Shown: in pieces, positions 40,688-51,245 of the stretch
Layout of the letters: every line of letters begins with the position of its first letter
Position numbering within the stretch: position 1 is the stretch's first letter
NCBI GenBank assembly: GCA_964598565.1
Contig: CAZRCG010000004.1
Location: forward strand, 1-64,000
DNA: 64,000 bases
Source of the DNA: CAZRCG01 sp964598565
GTDB lineage: Bacteria > Bdellovibrionota > UBA2394
Direction of reading: 5' to 3'
The notes under the pieces: model-generated
What the model was told of the DNA's origin: nothing
The model's input: only the letters and a program-made list of their open reading frames with translations
The model's database searches: none
Translations under genes and position numbers: made by a program

Positions 40688-40904
40688 ATCAAAATCTCCT
40701 TAAAGCGGCGGCATCGACATGAGGCCACGTTCTTTTCCAAGCCTCAAAAGAGATTCATGGGTTTCCATCTCTTCTCTTTCACGAGCTATTTGAACTAACA
40801 GCTTCCAAAATGGCTTTACAAGAATTCTTTTCTGAATCCGAATCAGGGCTTCTGACATGGCCTGGTTTAGACTTGCGTTTACATGATGCACTTGGCGAGC
40901 GGAT

Positions 40905-41080
40905 TTTTTCTAGGTCAACTTATGTCTTTGATCGAGCCTACGCAGACCTTAGACTCTGGAACGAAATCAGGAAGGCAGGCTCTCATTTCGTCACGCGACT
41001 TAAGAAAACAACGCAGCTTCGCATTGACCACTTTTTTCTCTACCTTCGCGAATTTCAGGATAAAGAAGGCGTTCTCTTGA
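40905..41080 (+). pseudogene. IS4-family transposase fragment
   Basis: About 55 codons: STYVFDRAYADLRLWNEIRK, then GSHFVTRLKKTTQL. VFDRxYxD..L...I...G.xFVTRLK is the second-Asp region of IS4-type DDE transposases. The flanks are unrelated. The minus-strand frame at 40700-40891 just to the left has no recognised family. Confidence 0.85.
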
Positions 41081-41221
41081 CGTTAAGCGCTTGAATTTAC
41101 TCCATTCCTACCGGACAGCCATGGGACAGGCGTGATTTGTGATAAACCCAAATGATTATGTATTTTCATGTAGTTATGCCTGTCTGATGACATTTTATCG
41201 TAATCCGCTTATGACAATCAG

Positions 41222-41470
41222 ATGAATGTGGCTGTTCGGAGTTGTCTGGCTAAGATTGGAAAAAAGGGGGGCATGAAGAGCCGTAGAACCTTGTCTGCCG
41301 AAACGGCTCTGGAAATGGTCAAGCTTCGAGATGCTAGCAGAGCCTATGCTCGCTTTCACGACCGTTGTTTTTGGTCCTACGACGCTCGCATGAAGATCGA
41401 TAAACACGATATAAGTTGGGTTGCAGATCAGCTGAAAAAAAATGGTGGCTGTACTACTTACTCTCAATGA
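41222..41470 (+). CDS. Small hypothetical protein, probably 3' truncated
   Basis: 82 aa: KIGKKGGMKSRRTLSAETAL, then RFHDRCFWSYDARMKI and HDISWVADQLKKNGG. This resembles a small conserved protein I associate with upstream genes of nucleotidyltransferase-type toxins, whose C-terminus is longer. The end runs into the start of the ATPase gene (four-base overlap), so it was probably cut and joined there. The association is from memory and tentative. Confidence 0.5.
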   Translation: MNVAVRSCLAKIGKKGGMKSRRTLSAETALEMVKLRDASRAYARFHDRCFWSYDARMKIDKHDISWVADQLKKNGGCTTYSQ

Positions 41471-43935
41471 AATTAGTTTCTCTCGAAGGTTTGCGCGGTC
41501 TTGAAAGTTGCGAGGGTGGACTCAGCGAAGGACAGGTCTCAAGTCAGCGAAGTCGATTTGGATCCAACAAAATTATCGAAACTCCTGACAATCCGTTGCT
41601 AGAAATTTTCTTTGATACAGTTAAAGATCCTATGATCTGGTTTCTTGTCGGGATTGGATGCATTTTTCTAATAGCAGGTGAAATAAGCGATGCTCTCACT
41701 TTATTTATCGCCGTTCTCCCCCTGGTGTTCATGGACGCTTTTCTTCATTGGCGAACCCAAGCGTCGACTGCGACGTTAAAGAAAGAGCTCAGCTCTCGAG
41801 TGAAAGTCATTCGTAACGCAAAAGAATCTGAAATTGACAGTCTGGAATTGGTGCCCGGCGACATTTTAGTTGTAGAAGCCGGACTTTTATTGCCCGCCGA
41901 CGGAGTTTTTGAATCCACACGCCAAATTCAAATCGATGAGTCAGTCCTGACTGGTGAGGCGTTTCCGATATTGAAAAATCAAACTGAATTTAATCTATTC
42001 AGCCTTTTGTCCTTGCAAGAAACTATGGTCGAAGCCCAAGCTTTGGCCTTTGCGGGGACACGAGTTCTCACAGGACACGGAATCTTAAGGGTGACTTCCA
42101 CGGGCTCCAATACGGCCTATGGAGAAATCGTTCGTTCCGTAGCCCAGATGCCACATGAGCGCACACCTCTTCAGAAATCAATCACTCAGCTGGTAACGCT
42201 TTTGATTTATGCCGCACTTGTTTTGTGTCTCTTGCTCGCTGCGATTCGTATTTATCAAGGTCACGGTTGGTTAGATGCATTGCTCAGTGCCGCCACTCTT
42301 GCAGTAGCGGCCATTCCTGAAGAGTTTCCTGTCGTTTTCACATTTTATTTGGGAGTTGGAATTTACCGTCTTGCCAAGAAACGTGCGCTTGTAAGACGGG
42401 CGGTAAGCGTTGAGAACATTGGTCGAGTGACTCAGGTATGTACGGACAAAACAGGGACCATTACGCTTGGACAACTGAAACTTGCCCATCTCGCTCCAGC
42501 TGGCTCGATATTAGAGGATGAACTGATGCAAATTGCATTAGTTGCTTCAAGCTCATCAAGTGACCCCATGGATCAAGCCGTGAGAGGTTTTGCACAGGAA
42601 AGGCAGATAACACATCCAGAAATCCTTAGAACAATTCCATTCACAGAAGATCGAAAGCGTGAAACGGGCTTTTTTCGCTCAAGTACAAATAGCTTAGTGG
42701 CTTGCGTGAAAGGATCGCCCGAAGCCCTTCTTAGCATTTCAGACGTATCTCCTGAAGACCGCAGCAAGTGGAAGCAAAAGATCTCAACCTTGGCTAGTGG
42801 AGGTCACAAGGTTATCGCTTGTGCTCGGAAGTCGTTGGTTCAGGAGGCAGCATTCGAAGAACCCACTTCAAACTTGGAGTTTTGTGGCCTGCTCGCATTT
42901 GAAGACCCTGTTAGGCCCGAGGTAGCAAAGGCTGTTGAGTACTGTCAACGCCATGGAATTCGAGTTTTGATGATCACCGGCGATCATCCTGATACAGCGG
43001 TAGCAATTGGCAAGGAAGTAGGACTCATTTCGGGAGAGCAAAAGGCTCTGTCGGCCGAGGAAAATCCTGAGATATTTGATGACAAATGGATGGAGCAAAA
43101 TCTGGATTTCTTGAGAAATCAGCAAATTGTTTGTCGATGTACTCCCCTGCAGAAGCTAAAAATAGTCACTACTCTTCAAAAAGCCGGCGAACTTGTTGCT
43201 GTTACGGGAGATGGAGTGAACGATGTTCCTGCGCTCAAGGCAGCTGATATCGGAATTGCCATGGGTGAACGCGGTAGCAGAAGCGCAAAAGAAGTGTCTT
43301 CGATCATCCTGGCGGATGATAACTTTAGTACCATCGTAAATGCGATACGTGAGGGTCGTCAGCTTTTCAAAAATCTTCGAATGAGCTTTGAATATTTAAT
43401 ACTCATACATATTCCATTGGTATTAGCCGCCTCGCTCATTCCTCTATTCGGTTATCCGCTCGTCTTTCTACCAGTTCATATCGTTTGGCTTGAGTTAATT
43501 ATTCACCCTACAGCCCTCTTGGCTTTTCAGGCCTCGGCGACTTGTGACGATATTGGCGCTTCTCGACGTAAAAATTTTTTTTCAAAGCGAGAGACGGTTC
43601 TGATATGTGCTGTAGGGATTGCTTTAACCGCCCTGCTCGTTTGGAGATTTGTTAATGAGTCAAACGTTGAAGTTGCACGAGCGAAAGTCATGGGGTCTCT
43701 AATTTTTTGGAGCGTCGGGGTGGCACTTACTCTGACTCGCTTTAAAAATAACGAAGCCAAACGAGTGGCCTCTCTTACATTATTCATCTCGATTCTATTG
43801 ATCCAGTTTTCAAATCAAATGACTTCACTCCACATTGCGCCGCTAGATTTACGCGACTGGATTGAGACGGGATCTTCTACTGCAGCATTAATCGCGGCCG
43901 TCTATGTTTACAAAAGGTATAGTCAAAGTGTGTGA
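41467..43935 (+). CDS. P-type cation-transporting ATPase (P2-like)
   Basis: About 822 aa from the ATG at 41467. Order: N-terminal LEGLRGLESCEGGLSEGQVS, actuator motif LTGEAF, M4 motif AIPEEFPVVFTF, phosphorylation motif CTDKTGTITLG, hinge VTGDGVNDVPALKAADIGIA, and six C-terminal membrane segments. Similar to Ca2+/cation pumps of the PacL/PMA type but with PEEFP instead of PEGLP. No heavy-metal CPC motif. Substrate unknown. It borders the accessory region on the right. Confidence 0.92.
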   Translation: MKLVSLEGLRGLESCEGGLSEGQVSSQRSRFGSNKIIETPDNPLLEIFFDTVKDPMIWFLVGIGCIFLIAGEISDALTLFIAVLPLVFMDAFLHWRTQASTATLKKELSSRVKVIRNAKESEIDSLELVPGDILVVEAGLLLPADGVFESTRQIQIDESVLTGEAFPILKNQTEFNLFSLLSLQETMVEAQALAFAGTRVLTGHGILRVTSTGSNTAYGEIVRSVAQMPHERTPLQKSITQLVTLLIYAALVLCLLLAAIRIYQGHGWLDALLSAATLAVAAIPEEFPVVFTFYLGVGIYRLAKKRALVRRAVSVENIGRVTQVCTDKTGTITLGQLKLAHLAPAGSILEDELMQIALVASSSSSDPMDQAVRGFAQERQITHPEILRTIPFTEDRKRETGFFRSSTNSLVACVKGSPEALLSISDVSPEDRSKWKQKISTLASGGHKVIACARKSLVQEAAFEEPTSNLEFCGLLAFEDPVRPEVAKAVEYCQRHGIRVLMITGDHPDTAVAIGKEVGLISGEQKALSAEENPEIFDDKWMEQNLDFLRNQQIVCRCTPLQKLKIVTTLQKAGELVAVTGDGVNDVPALKAADIGIAMGERGSRSAKEVSSIILADDNFSTIVNAIREGRQLFKNLRMSFEYLILIHIPLVLAASLIPLFGYPLVFLPVHIVWLELIIHPTALLAFQASATCDDIGASRRKNFFSKRETVLICAVGIALTALLVWRFVNESNVEVARAKVMGSLIFWSVGVALTLTRFKNNEAKRVASLTLFISILLIQFSNQMTSLHIAPLDLRDWIETGSSTAALIAAVYVYKRYSQSV

Positions 43936-44156
43936 TCAATTTATCGACGAACCGCTCTTGACGCTTACAGATCCCAAATCATCACGATCGAATCTTACAG
44001 AATCTATGGCATCCTGCTTAAGGATGTTCATCAACGCCTCCAGAAATCGGATATCAGCAGCCCTATGGCGATTCAGACTCTAAACCCTATCGTTCTGCAG
44101 ACTCGGGTCGTGTAAGGTATTGACGGAATAGTCATGTAGTACGATGGATCTCTTTT

Positions 44157-44816
44157 ATGAACATTAGTTGCCCGCTCTGTTTGACAGCCTCGACGTCTCT
44201 CTTTGCCAGTGTCGTGACTCGTGCAAAGAGTCGAATGTTTTTTAGATGTCCGCAGTGCATGCTTATTTTTGTTTCGCCCGATTCTTGGCTTTCGAAAGAA
44301 GATGAGCAGCGACGTTATGAAGAACATATGAATGATGTGAACGATATTCGTTATCAAGAATTTTTGCGGCCTCTCGTTGATTTGGTATTGAGTCAGCATT
44401 CGTCGAATGCGCAAGGTCTCGACTATGGATGCGGACCAGGGCCCGTCGCCGCCCACCTACTATCGCTGAAAGGATATTCCATTAATTTGTATGATCCGTA
44501 TTTTTTTCCGCGACGAGAACTAAGGGCATCCTCGTATGATTTCATTATTTGTAGTGAGGTTGCAGAGCACTTCAAACATCCGAGAGAAGAATTCGAAGTC
44601 TTGAGATGGTTACTCAGGCCGGGGGGCCGTCTTTATATCATGACTCTGCTGTGGACGAACGTCCTGCCATTTTCTGAGTGGCACTACCAGAGAGATTTGA
44701 CGCATGTCTCGTTTTATTGTCGAGACACTTTCGAGTGGATAACGAAAGACTTCGAATTTCAACAACTTGAGATTCAAGAGCCTCGCTTAGTAGTTCTTCG
44801 AAAAAGGGATGGCTAG
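44157..44816 (+). CDS. Class I SAM-dependent methyltransferase with zinc-ribbon N-terminus
   Basis: 219 aa. An N-terminal pair of Cys-x2-Cys (CPLCLTA and CPQCMLIF) is a likely zinc ribbon. Then comes the SAM-binding motif GLDYGCGPGPVAAHLL, an acidic strand (INLYDPYF) and DFIICSEVAEHFKHPREEFE, as in UbiG-like methyltransferases. RPGGRLYIMT is motif V. The substrate is unknown. It looks like the first chromosomal gene right of the accessory region. Confidence 0.85.
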   Translation: MNISCPLCLTASTSLFASVVTRAKSRMFFRCPQCMLIFVSPDSWLSKEDEQRRYEEHMNDVNDIRYQEFLRPLVDLVLSQHSSNAQGLDYGCGPGPVAAHLLSLKGYSINLYDPYFFPRRELRASSYDFIICSEVAEHFKHPREEFEVLRWLLRPGGRLYIMTLLWTNVLPFSEWHYQRDLTHVSFYCRDTFEWITKDFEFQQLEIQEPRLVVLRKRDG

Positions 44817-44898
44817 AGCTTGATGATAGCCCCCGCCAGGGATTTGACGCCAAGGGGTGAGAACGCACCGCGCCATGAAGGCATGCTACACTGGAGAG

Positions 44899-46980
44899 AT
44901 GGGGGATGACGGCGGATACTACGTCAAGGGGGCAAAGGTCCCTAAAGACACTGTGGCGTCCAAAGATTCATTTGGGCAGCGGTCTGCGGTGAAGGAGTCT
45001 TCTATTGGCTTCGATCAACGATCGTCTGTGAACGTCTCTAAAGTATCACATCCTGGAGTTCATATTAATTCGGGCGGTACTCCCAACAAATCTGCTTTCG
45101 CACAAATTACGCCCACCAAAATCGATGCCAAAGAACTCTCCAAACCGAGCCACAAGGCTCCAGCTCAAGAGAGTTTGAAACCATCTGTTGTAAAGCCGAA
45201 TCCTGCAGTGTCGTCTGATTTATCACAGCCCGTCTTAAAATCTCATGGCCAGCCTTCTGAGACCTCGCCTCTTCCTAAAGCTCCGGCACTGGGCGAAATT
45301 CTGAAGAGTAGAGGATTTCTTAGCGCCGAACAGCTTCAGAAAGCGGTAGATCGTCAGAAAGAATCTGGAGAGCTGCTAGGACAAGTCTTGGTTGATTTGG
45401 GGTTCATTAACTCGGAGCAAATGATTGCCGCCTTGTCGGATCAGTTAGATGTCCTTGGTGGGTATGCCTCTCAAGAAGTACCAGAAGCCGAAGACGACGG
45501 GGTTCATCCCGATGTTCATACAGATGCGGTCTCAATCATACCGGGTGTCTTGGCTGTTAAAGCCAAGATTATGCCTCTCTCGGTGGATCCGACGAAGAAA
45601 ATATTAAAGGTGGCGGCCGGAGAATTTCGCGATCTACAGGCAATCGATGAAGTTCGCTTCAAAACAGGCTTAGAACTTGAGTTTGTTAAAGTTTCAAATG
45701 ATTTCTTAGAAGAATGCTGGCGTAAATATTATCAGTTACACTCGAGTTGTGCGACGGCTCGGCAGAATGAAAACCTTATCAACGAGTTTCGTTCTTATAC
45801 GGCTAAACTAAATCAAGATAATATCTCAGCGTTCATCAATAAAGTTCTCATTCGTGCGGCCGAACTTCGAGTTTCGGATATTCATATTGATCCGTTCGAA
45901 GATTCCGTGAGTATTCGATTTCGTATGGATGGTAGGCTCTACCAGGCCGCTACGTTTGCCAAATCAGCGTATCAAACCTTTATGGGTCGTCTAAAAGTTA
46001 TTGCTAATATCGAAATCATTGATAAAAAAACGACCCTTGATAGCCGAATTGCGTTAAAAATATCCGACGTTCGCCAAGTTCAATATCGCATTTCCATTGT
46101 AAACTCACTTTTTGGGGAGCGAGTTGTTCTTCGCATTCAACGAGAGCTTAGTGATCTGCCAAGCTTAGATCAATTAGGCGTACCAAAGTTATATTTAGAT
46201 CTCGTGCGGCGAAAGCTAAAGTCACCTCACGGAATGGTTATTGTCACGGGCCCGACGGGTTCTGGAAAGACCACCACTCTGTACGCTATGATTCGTGAGC
46301 TCTGTGACCAAACGAGAAACGTCATGACTATTGAGGACCCTGTGGAATTGACCTTGCCGGGAGCCTCCCAAATATCCGTGGACGCTGAAAAAGGTCACAC
46401 GTTCGCAAAAATTCTAAGAGGCGTTTTGCGCCAAGACCCAGATGTCATTATGGTTGGAGAAATTCGGGATGAAGAAACCGCTCAAATCGCCACACGTGCA
46501 GCTATGACGGGTCATTTGGTGTTTTGTAGTTTGCATACGAACGATGCTATTTCGTCGATCACACGCTTAGGAGAAATGAAAGTTCCTTCTTACTATCTTG
46601 GACCTGCTCTCAATTTAGTCATCGCTCAAAGACTCGTGCGAGTTTTATGTGATCACTGTAAGGTGGAGGCTCGACCTTCGAGGCAATTGTTATTTGAAAT
46701 GGGCTTTAGTCCAAGCCAGATTAAGCGAGACACGTTCTATGAGCCCTCGGGATGCGCCCACTGTAACTTTACAGGATTTAAAGGACGCACTCCTATTTTT
46801 GAGGTACTCGATGTGCGCCAAGCTGTACGAGAGGCAATTGCCCAAGGAAAAGAGATGGCGCAGATTCGTAAAATTGCTGAGAAAAATAAGTATCTTCCCT
46901 TTCTTACCTTGCTGCGCGAGTATATGCGGCGAGGTCGGACGAGTTTGGATGAAGCTCTGCCCTATCTCATTGATGAATAA
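44899..46980 (+). CDS. PilB/GspE-type assembly ATPase
   Basis: About 693 aa from the ATG at 44899 (GGAG five bases upstream). A Ser/Pro/Lys-rich linker of about 130 residues precedes a GspE_N/MshEN domain (ILKSRGFLSAEQLQKAVDRQ). Then the ATPase: Walker A GPTGSGKTTTLY (about 451), Asp box MTIEDPVEL, Walker B DPDVIMVGEIRDEETA (about 514), HTNDA His box, and a C-terminal four-Cys zinc site (CDHC ... CAHC). It powers pilus extension or type II secretion. Which machine is not decided; no other pilus gene is beside it. Confidence 0.9.
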   Translation: MGDDGGYYVKGAKVPKDTVASKDSFGQRSAVKESSIGFDQRSSVNVSKVSHPGVHINSGGTPNKSAFAQITPTKIDAKELSKPSHKAPAQESLKPSVVKPNPAVSSDLSQPVLKSHGQPSETSPLPKAPALGEILKSRGFLSAEQLQKAVDRQKESGELLGQVLVDLGFINSEQMIAALSDQLDVLGGYASQEVPEAEDDGVHPDVHTDAVSIIPGVLAVKAKIMPLSVDPTKKILKVAAGEFRDLQAIDEVRFKTGLELEFVKVSNDFLEECWRKYYQLHSSCATARQNENLINEFRSYTAKLNQDNISAFINKVLIRAAELRVSDIHIDPFEDSVSIRFRMDGRLYQAATFAKSAYQTFMGRLKVIANIEIIDKKTTLDSRIALKISDVRQVQYRISIVNSLFGERVVLRIQRELSDLPSLDQLGVPKLYLDLVRRKLKSPHGMVIVTGPTGSGKTTTLYAMIRELCDQTRNVMTIEDPVELTLPGASQISVDAEKGHTFAKILRGVLRQDPDVIMVGEIRDEETAQIATRAAMTGHLVFCSLHTNDAISSITRLGEMKVPSYYLGPALNLVIAQRLVRVLCDHCKVEARPSRQLLFEMGFSPSQIKRDTFYEPSGCAHCNFTGFKGRTPIFEVLDVRQAVREAIAQGKEMAQIRKIAEKNKYLPFLTLLREYMRRGRTSLDEALPYLIDE

Positions 46981-47016
46981 TTGTTAACGGTGTAAGCGGT
47001 TCCAGAGGTTAGTGAC

Positions 47017-48378
47017 GTGGCGGACATTGAAGTTCCTATATGGGAAGTCCTTAAGCAGCATATCGAAACGGGAGACCGGGGTCTTCTGACAAGTTATCTC
47101 GATAAGTTGTCAGCCAGTGATACGGTGCGCGCAGTGTCTCGTTTAGATTCCGATGCGCAGAATAAACTTCTTACACTTCTTGAACCCGATGCGGCCGCGG
47201 AACTAATCGAAGAATTACCCGATGCACAAGCTCGTGACCTTATCGAAGATCTGCCCGATGAAACCGCGGCTGCTATTATGGAAGAGTTGGCGTCCGACCA
47301 ACAGGCCGACCTTTTAGGTCAACTTAATAAAGTGGACGCTGAGGCTATCTTGAAAGAGATGGACCCCGAAGACGCGAAGGATGCCCGGCACCTATTATCT
47401 TTTGCCCCTGATACCGCGGGGGGTCTGATGGTCACCGAGTTTCTTATGTACTTAGAATCGATGACCGTTCAGGAGGTCGTCAATGACTTGCGTCTGAACG
47501 CTGAGACGTATGCAGCCTACGATGTATTCTACGCTTATGTCGTAGACGAGCAAAAGAAATTGAAAGGTGTTGTACGTATTCGAGATCTGATTTTGAAACC
47601 GGCTGAGTTGCGGATGGATCAGACCATGATTCGAAATCCTGTTTATGTGAATGTTTTTGCCTCTCTTCTCGATTTAAAAGATGTTTTTGATCGGTATGAT
47701 TATTTTGGAATCCCTGTATGCGACAAACATCACCGTCTTGTGGGCTTAGTGAAGCGAAATTCTCTGAGAGAGGCTTTGACTCAGGAATCGGATAGAACAT
47801 TTCTTCAAGCCAGCGGTATTTTGGGGGGAGAAGAACTGCGCAATGCTCCCACGAAGGAGCGCGTGGTAAAGCGATTTTTGATTTTGTTCATTAAGATTGG
47901 TCTCAACCTCATTTCGGCGTCGGTGATAGCAGCCCATTACGATACAATCTCTGCCGTCGTGGCCTTGGCCGTATTCTTGCCGATTATTTCCGATATGGGA
48001 GGTTCTAGTGGTAATCAGGCGGTCGCTGTGAGCATTCGTGAACTCTCTATGGGAATCATAAAACCTTCGGATTTTGCCTTCGTATTTAGGCAAGAGCTGC
48101 GATTGGGGGCCATTGTCGGACTTTTATTGGGCTTCATCTTAGGGTTAAGCGCCTGGGTGTGGCAGTCGAATATTTTTCTGGGGCTCGTGGTTGGATTTTC
48201 TCTGTTTTTAAATACCGTTTTATCTGTTTGTGTAGGGGGTTTGATACCGATGTTGTTGAGTCGCTTTCGCTTGGACCCGGCGATCGCGAGTTCCGCCATT
48301 CTCACGACGATTACGGATTGTTTTGGTTTTTTCGTGGTTTTATCGCTGGCGGCTCTCATGCTCAATCAACTGGCATGA
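47017..48378 (+). CDS. mgtE: MgtE-family Mg2+ transporter
   Basis: 453 aa from a GTG at 47017. The N-terminal superhelical domain (LLEPDAAAELIEELPDAQAR, DLIEDLPDETAAAIMEEL) senses Mg2+, followed by two CBS domains and a five-helix pore with the conserved PIISDMGGSSGNQAVAVSIR segment. Imports Mg2+ as a dimer. No Mg-sensing riboswitch is seen in the 36-base gap after pilB. Confidence 0.95.
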   Translation: MADIEVPIWEVLKQHIETGDRGLLTSYLDKLSASDTVRAVSRLDSDAQNKLLTLLEPDAAAELIEELPDAQARDLIEDLPDETAAAIMEELASDQQADLLGQLNKVDAEAILKEMDPEDAKDARHLLSFAPDTAGGLMVTEFLMYLESMTVQEVVNDLRLNAETYAAYDVFYAYVVDEQKKLKGVVRIRDLILKPAELRMDQTMIRNPVYVNVFASLLDLKDVFDRYDYFGIPVCDKHHRLVGLVKRNSLREALTQESDRTFLQASGILGGEELRNAPTKERVVKRFLILFIKIGLNLISASVIAAHYDTISAVVALAVFLPIISDMGGSSGNQAVAVSIRELSMGIIKPSDFAFVFRQELRLGAIVGLLLGFILGLSAWVWQSNIFLGLVVGFSLFLNTVLSVCVGGLIPMLLSRFRLDPAIASSAILTTITDCFGFFVVLSLAALMLNQLA

Positions 48379-48417
48379 GCTCCCCGGCCTAACTCATGAA
48401 TTATTGTCACATCAGTA

Positions 48418-49323
48418 TTAACGACAGAGTGTTTCGAAGAGTCGATTCTCTTCAGACGCTGTGGGAGCACGTTGGGGATAATCAGATGATGAAATTTGAC
48501 GTACCATCACATGCAGAAAGCCACTGCGAGACGAGAGGGTAGAGTCGCTGCCATTCGCTCGAAGAGCAAGATAGAGACCTGACTCAGCCTCAAGATTCAA
48601 ATAATTTGCAATCTGCAGGCTGGGATTCATCAAGTCGTAAAGATCAAAGGCGTCATGGCCGAGAATCCACTCTTGTGGGCTTTTAACAAATCGTCCAATG
48701 AGACGAAGTTCCGGACTATTGAGACATTCAATTTTATTTTGCGGGCAGTTGATGGAGCGCCCTTTACCTTCAGGGCCGGAGGAGCCCAGGGCATTCTTCC
48801 ATAGAGAACTGCCCAAGTTCTGAATGATCCATTCATCTTCGTGCTGCGCCTTAAAAGCTTCAAATATATTCCAACCAGTATTATGTATACTTGTAGTGAG
48901 CCCATCAACTCGCCCAGCAGAAGCGTCTAAGGCTAGCAAGTGGTCCCGTCTTGCAGGATGCATCGCGACTCGAAGTGGTGATGCTTGGCCACCAAGAAAT
49001 CTTTGGGTAAGTAATTCCTCACTATCGGGGCGACCATCGCCATCGGTGTCGGAAATTAAGGGGTTTGTATACACTCGAATGACTTCATGACCGACCTGAG
49101 TCAGCCAGCCATAGATTTCGTCAGCATCGCGTATGGCGTCGCCGTCATAATCAGTATTTTGGGTCAGGATTTTCTCTTTACAGCTCTCACCAGTGGCTAG
49201 GCTTGGCTCAAGTATGGCGCGATCTACCCCTGATGACGACGATGAACCGCACGATGTAAAGCTACACAGGCTCGCCACTATAAATACAAAGGGTCTCATG
49301 AAATGATAGAATTCGCGCATCAC
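48418..49323 (-). CDS. Lipoprotein with thrombospondin type 3-like calcium repeats
   Basis: 301 aa with a lipoprotein signal (FVFIVASLCSFTSC with Cys at the lipobox, then a Ser run). The mature part has DYDGDAIRDADE and DTDGDGRPDSEE, the D-x-D-G-D..D calcium-binding pattern. The remaining 200 residues have no recognised domain, with two Cys in the middle and one at the end. Probably anchored in the outer membrane facing the periplasm or surface. Confidence 0.8.
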   Translation of the reverse strand: MMREFYHFMRPFVFIVASLCSFTSCGSSSSSGVDRAILEPSLATGESCKEKILTQNTDYDGDAIRDADEIYGWLTQVGHEVIRVYTNPLISDTDGDGRPDSEELLTQRFLGGQASPLRVAMHPARRDHLLALDASAGRVDGLTTSIHNTGWNIFEAFKAQHEDEWIIQNLGSSLWKNALGSSGPEGKGRSINCPQNKIECLNSPELRLIGRFVKSPQEWILGHDAFDLYDLMNPSLQIANYLNLEAESGLYLALRANGSDSTLSSRSGFLHVMVRQISSSDYPQRAPTASEENRLFETLCR

Positions 49324-49549
49324 CGTTTATCTGATGCAAGCGCAGGGCCAATCAGAAATAGCTTATAGCGCTGGATGGGCTGGTTGCCTGCAAAATTTGC
49401 GGGGTGGGGAGCGCCACCTGGGGCGCTGTTTCCTTGAGGTAAATAATAAGATGGGCGTTTGGCGGCAGTCCCAAGGTTGAATCTAAGAATGAACGGTAGA
49501 CTGAGCGTTTGGTTGAGTTTTCGTATGGCCTCGCGTTAGCCTTAGAACC

Positions 49550-51163
49550 ATGACGACCTTTAAAGGGCCCTTGGCAATTTTGAAGGAACGCTGCGAGCAC
49601 AGTGGCGAGCGTACTGCATTAAGAGTGCTTCGCATGGGTTCTCGACGATTTGATTCGTTTCAAGACGTATCATGGCGTGAGTTTTACGATCGAGTTTCAG
49701 CGTTTGCTCGTTTTTTTTCTTCGTTATCAATGCCTAAAGGTTCAAGGGTTGCGTTGTGGGGTAGAAATTCTATCGATTGGATCGCCGCAGACTGGGCCCT
49801 TATGGCCACTGGTTTCGTGACCGTGCCTCTTTATCTGCAAAGTCACAAAGACGACTTAAGGGCGATTCTTGAAGAATCTCAGACCAGACTCTTATTACTC
49901 GATGATCCTGATGAGTCACTGTCGGTGCCACAAATAAATTTTGCCGATTTAGAAGAACTCTCGAAGCCCAATCGAGCAGAGTTTCATAAAGAGTCTCTTT
50001 GGGAAGATCTCTCTCTGAATGTATCGATGGATGGGGTCGCCACCATCATTTATACAAGTGGTACCAATGGTCGACCACGAGGGGTGATGCATTCATTGAA
50101 TAATGGTTACCTAGCGATCACGGCAGCCAATCGCCGAATTAAAATGACCTCAGAGGATAGATTGTTTTCTTATTTGCCCTTGTCTCATGTGGCAGAACGC
50201 GCCCTTGTACAGTGGGGGTCTCTTGTGACAGGGGCCTCGGTGACAGTACTCGATCGAGTTGATCGACTTATGCAGTATTTGCCGTCGGCGAAGCCGACCA
50301 TTTTTCTTGGAGTGCCGCGAGTATGGGAAACCATCGCAGCTCGTATTTATCGCGAGCTCGATGACAAGTGGGGATCCAAGCTTCGCTATGTTCCGCGATT
50401 CATTCGACGAGGCCTTTTGGGAAACATTATTAAAAAGCGCCTTGGTCTTTCGGAGGCTCGAATACTTCTTTCAGGTGCTGCAAAGTTAGCACCTTCTGCC
50501 TTAGAGAGCCTTCAGTCGGTGGGTTTAGACATTGCTCAAGCGTATGGACTTACCGAAACAATGGGAGTGACGACTTGTGACTATCCCACAAAATCGCCGG
50601 GCAGCGTGGGCCCGCTATTTGATGGTGTTGAGATTCGCTTTGAGACGGATGGTGAGATTTTGCTCAGAGCCCCCTTTCATTCGATCGGATATCACGGGGA
50701 AGAGCCGTCAAAAGCCGACGAGGACCGATGGTTGCATACGGGCGATATTGGTCAATTCGACGCTAAAGGCTGCCTTTTAATTACCGACCGAAAGAAAAAT
50801 TTATTCAAGAGTAGTAACGGAAAATATATTGCTCCGCAGCCCATCGAACTTTTGTTGAAAGATCATCCAGGGGTGCAGGAGGCATTGGTTTTTGGCGAAG
50901 ACAGACCCTTTTGTGTGGCCCTCGTGAGTTTGGTGGAAGGCTATACGGACGAGAGGCAATTATTGGAACATATAAAGACGGTGAATGCTCAGCTAGCCCC
51001 CCACGAGCAAATCAAATCGCTGGGCTGTGTGAGAGGTCAGTGGGGGATTGAGTCTGGCGAGATGACGCCGACTTACAAATTGAAGCGACGGGTGGTGCTT
51101 TCGAGGTTTCAACCTCAGATTGGAGCTCTTTTTGAATCTTCTAGGACAATTCAACATTTTTAG
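49550..51163 (+). CDS. Long-chain acyl-CoA synthetase (AMP-binding)
   Basis: 537 aa. AMP-binding motif IIYTSGTNGRPRGVMHS (A3-type), AYGLTETMGVTT (A5), LHTGDIGQFDAKGCLLITDR (A7-A8) and the C-terminal catalytic Lys region near TPTYKLKRR. Activates fatty acids to acyl-CoA with ATP. Similar in layout to FadD15-type enzymes. It is on its own between two convergent or divergent neighbours. Confidence 0.93.
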   Translation: MTTFKGPLAILKERCEHSGERTALRVLRMGSRRFDSFQDVSWREFYDRVSAFARFFSSLSMPKGSRVALWGRNSIDWIAADWALMATGFVTVPLYLQSHKDDLRAILEESQTRLLLLDDPDESLSVPQINFADLEELSKPNRAEFHKESLWEDLSLNVSMDGVATIIYTSGTNGRPRGVMHSLNNGYLAITAANRRIKMTSEDRLFSYLPLSHVAERALVQWGSLVTGASVTVLDRVDRLMQYLPSAKPTIFLGVPRVWETIAARIYRELDDKWGSKLRYVPRFIRRGLLGNIIKKRLGLSEARILLSGAAKLAPSALESLQSVGLDIAQAYGLTETMGVTTCDYPTKSPGSVGPLFDGVEIRFETDGEILLRAPFHSIGYHGEEPSKADEDRWLHTGDIGQFDAKGCLLITDRKKNLFKSSNGKYIAPQPIELLLKDHPGVQEALVFGEDRPFCVALVSLVEGYTDERQLLEHIKTVNAQLAPHEQIKSLGCVRGQWGIESGEMTPTYKLKRRVVLSRFQPQIGALFESSRTIQHF

Positions 51164-51245
51164 ACGAGAACATTTAGATCGCGTCCGGTATAAAAGGGAA
51201 TTCGCTCTTTAAATGAGAGATCTGGCGCACACATGAAAGGCAATT

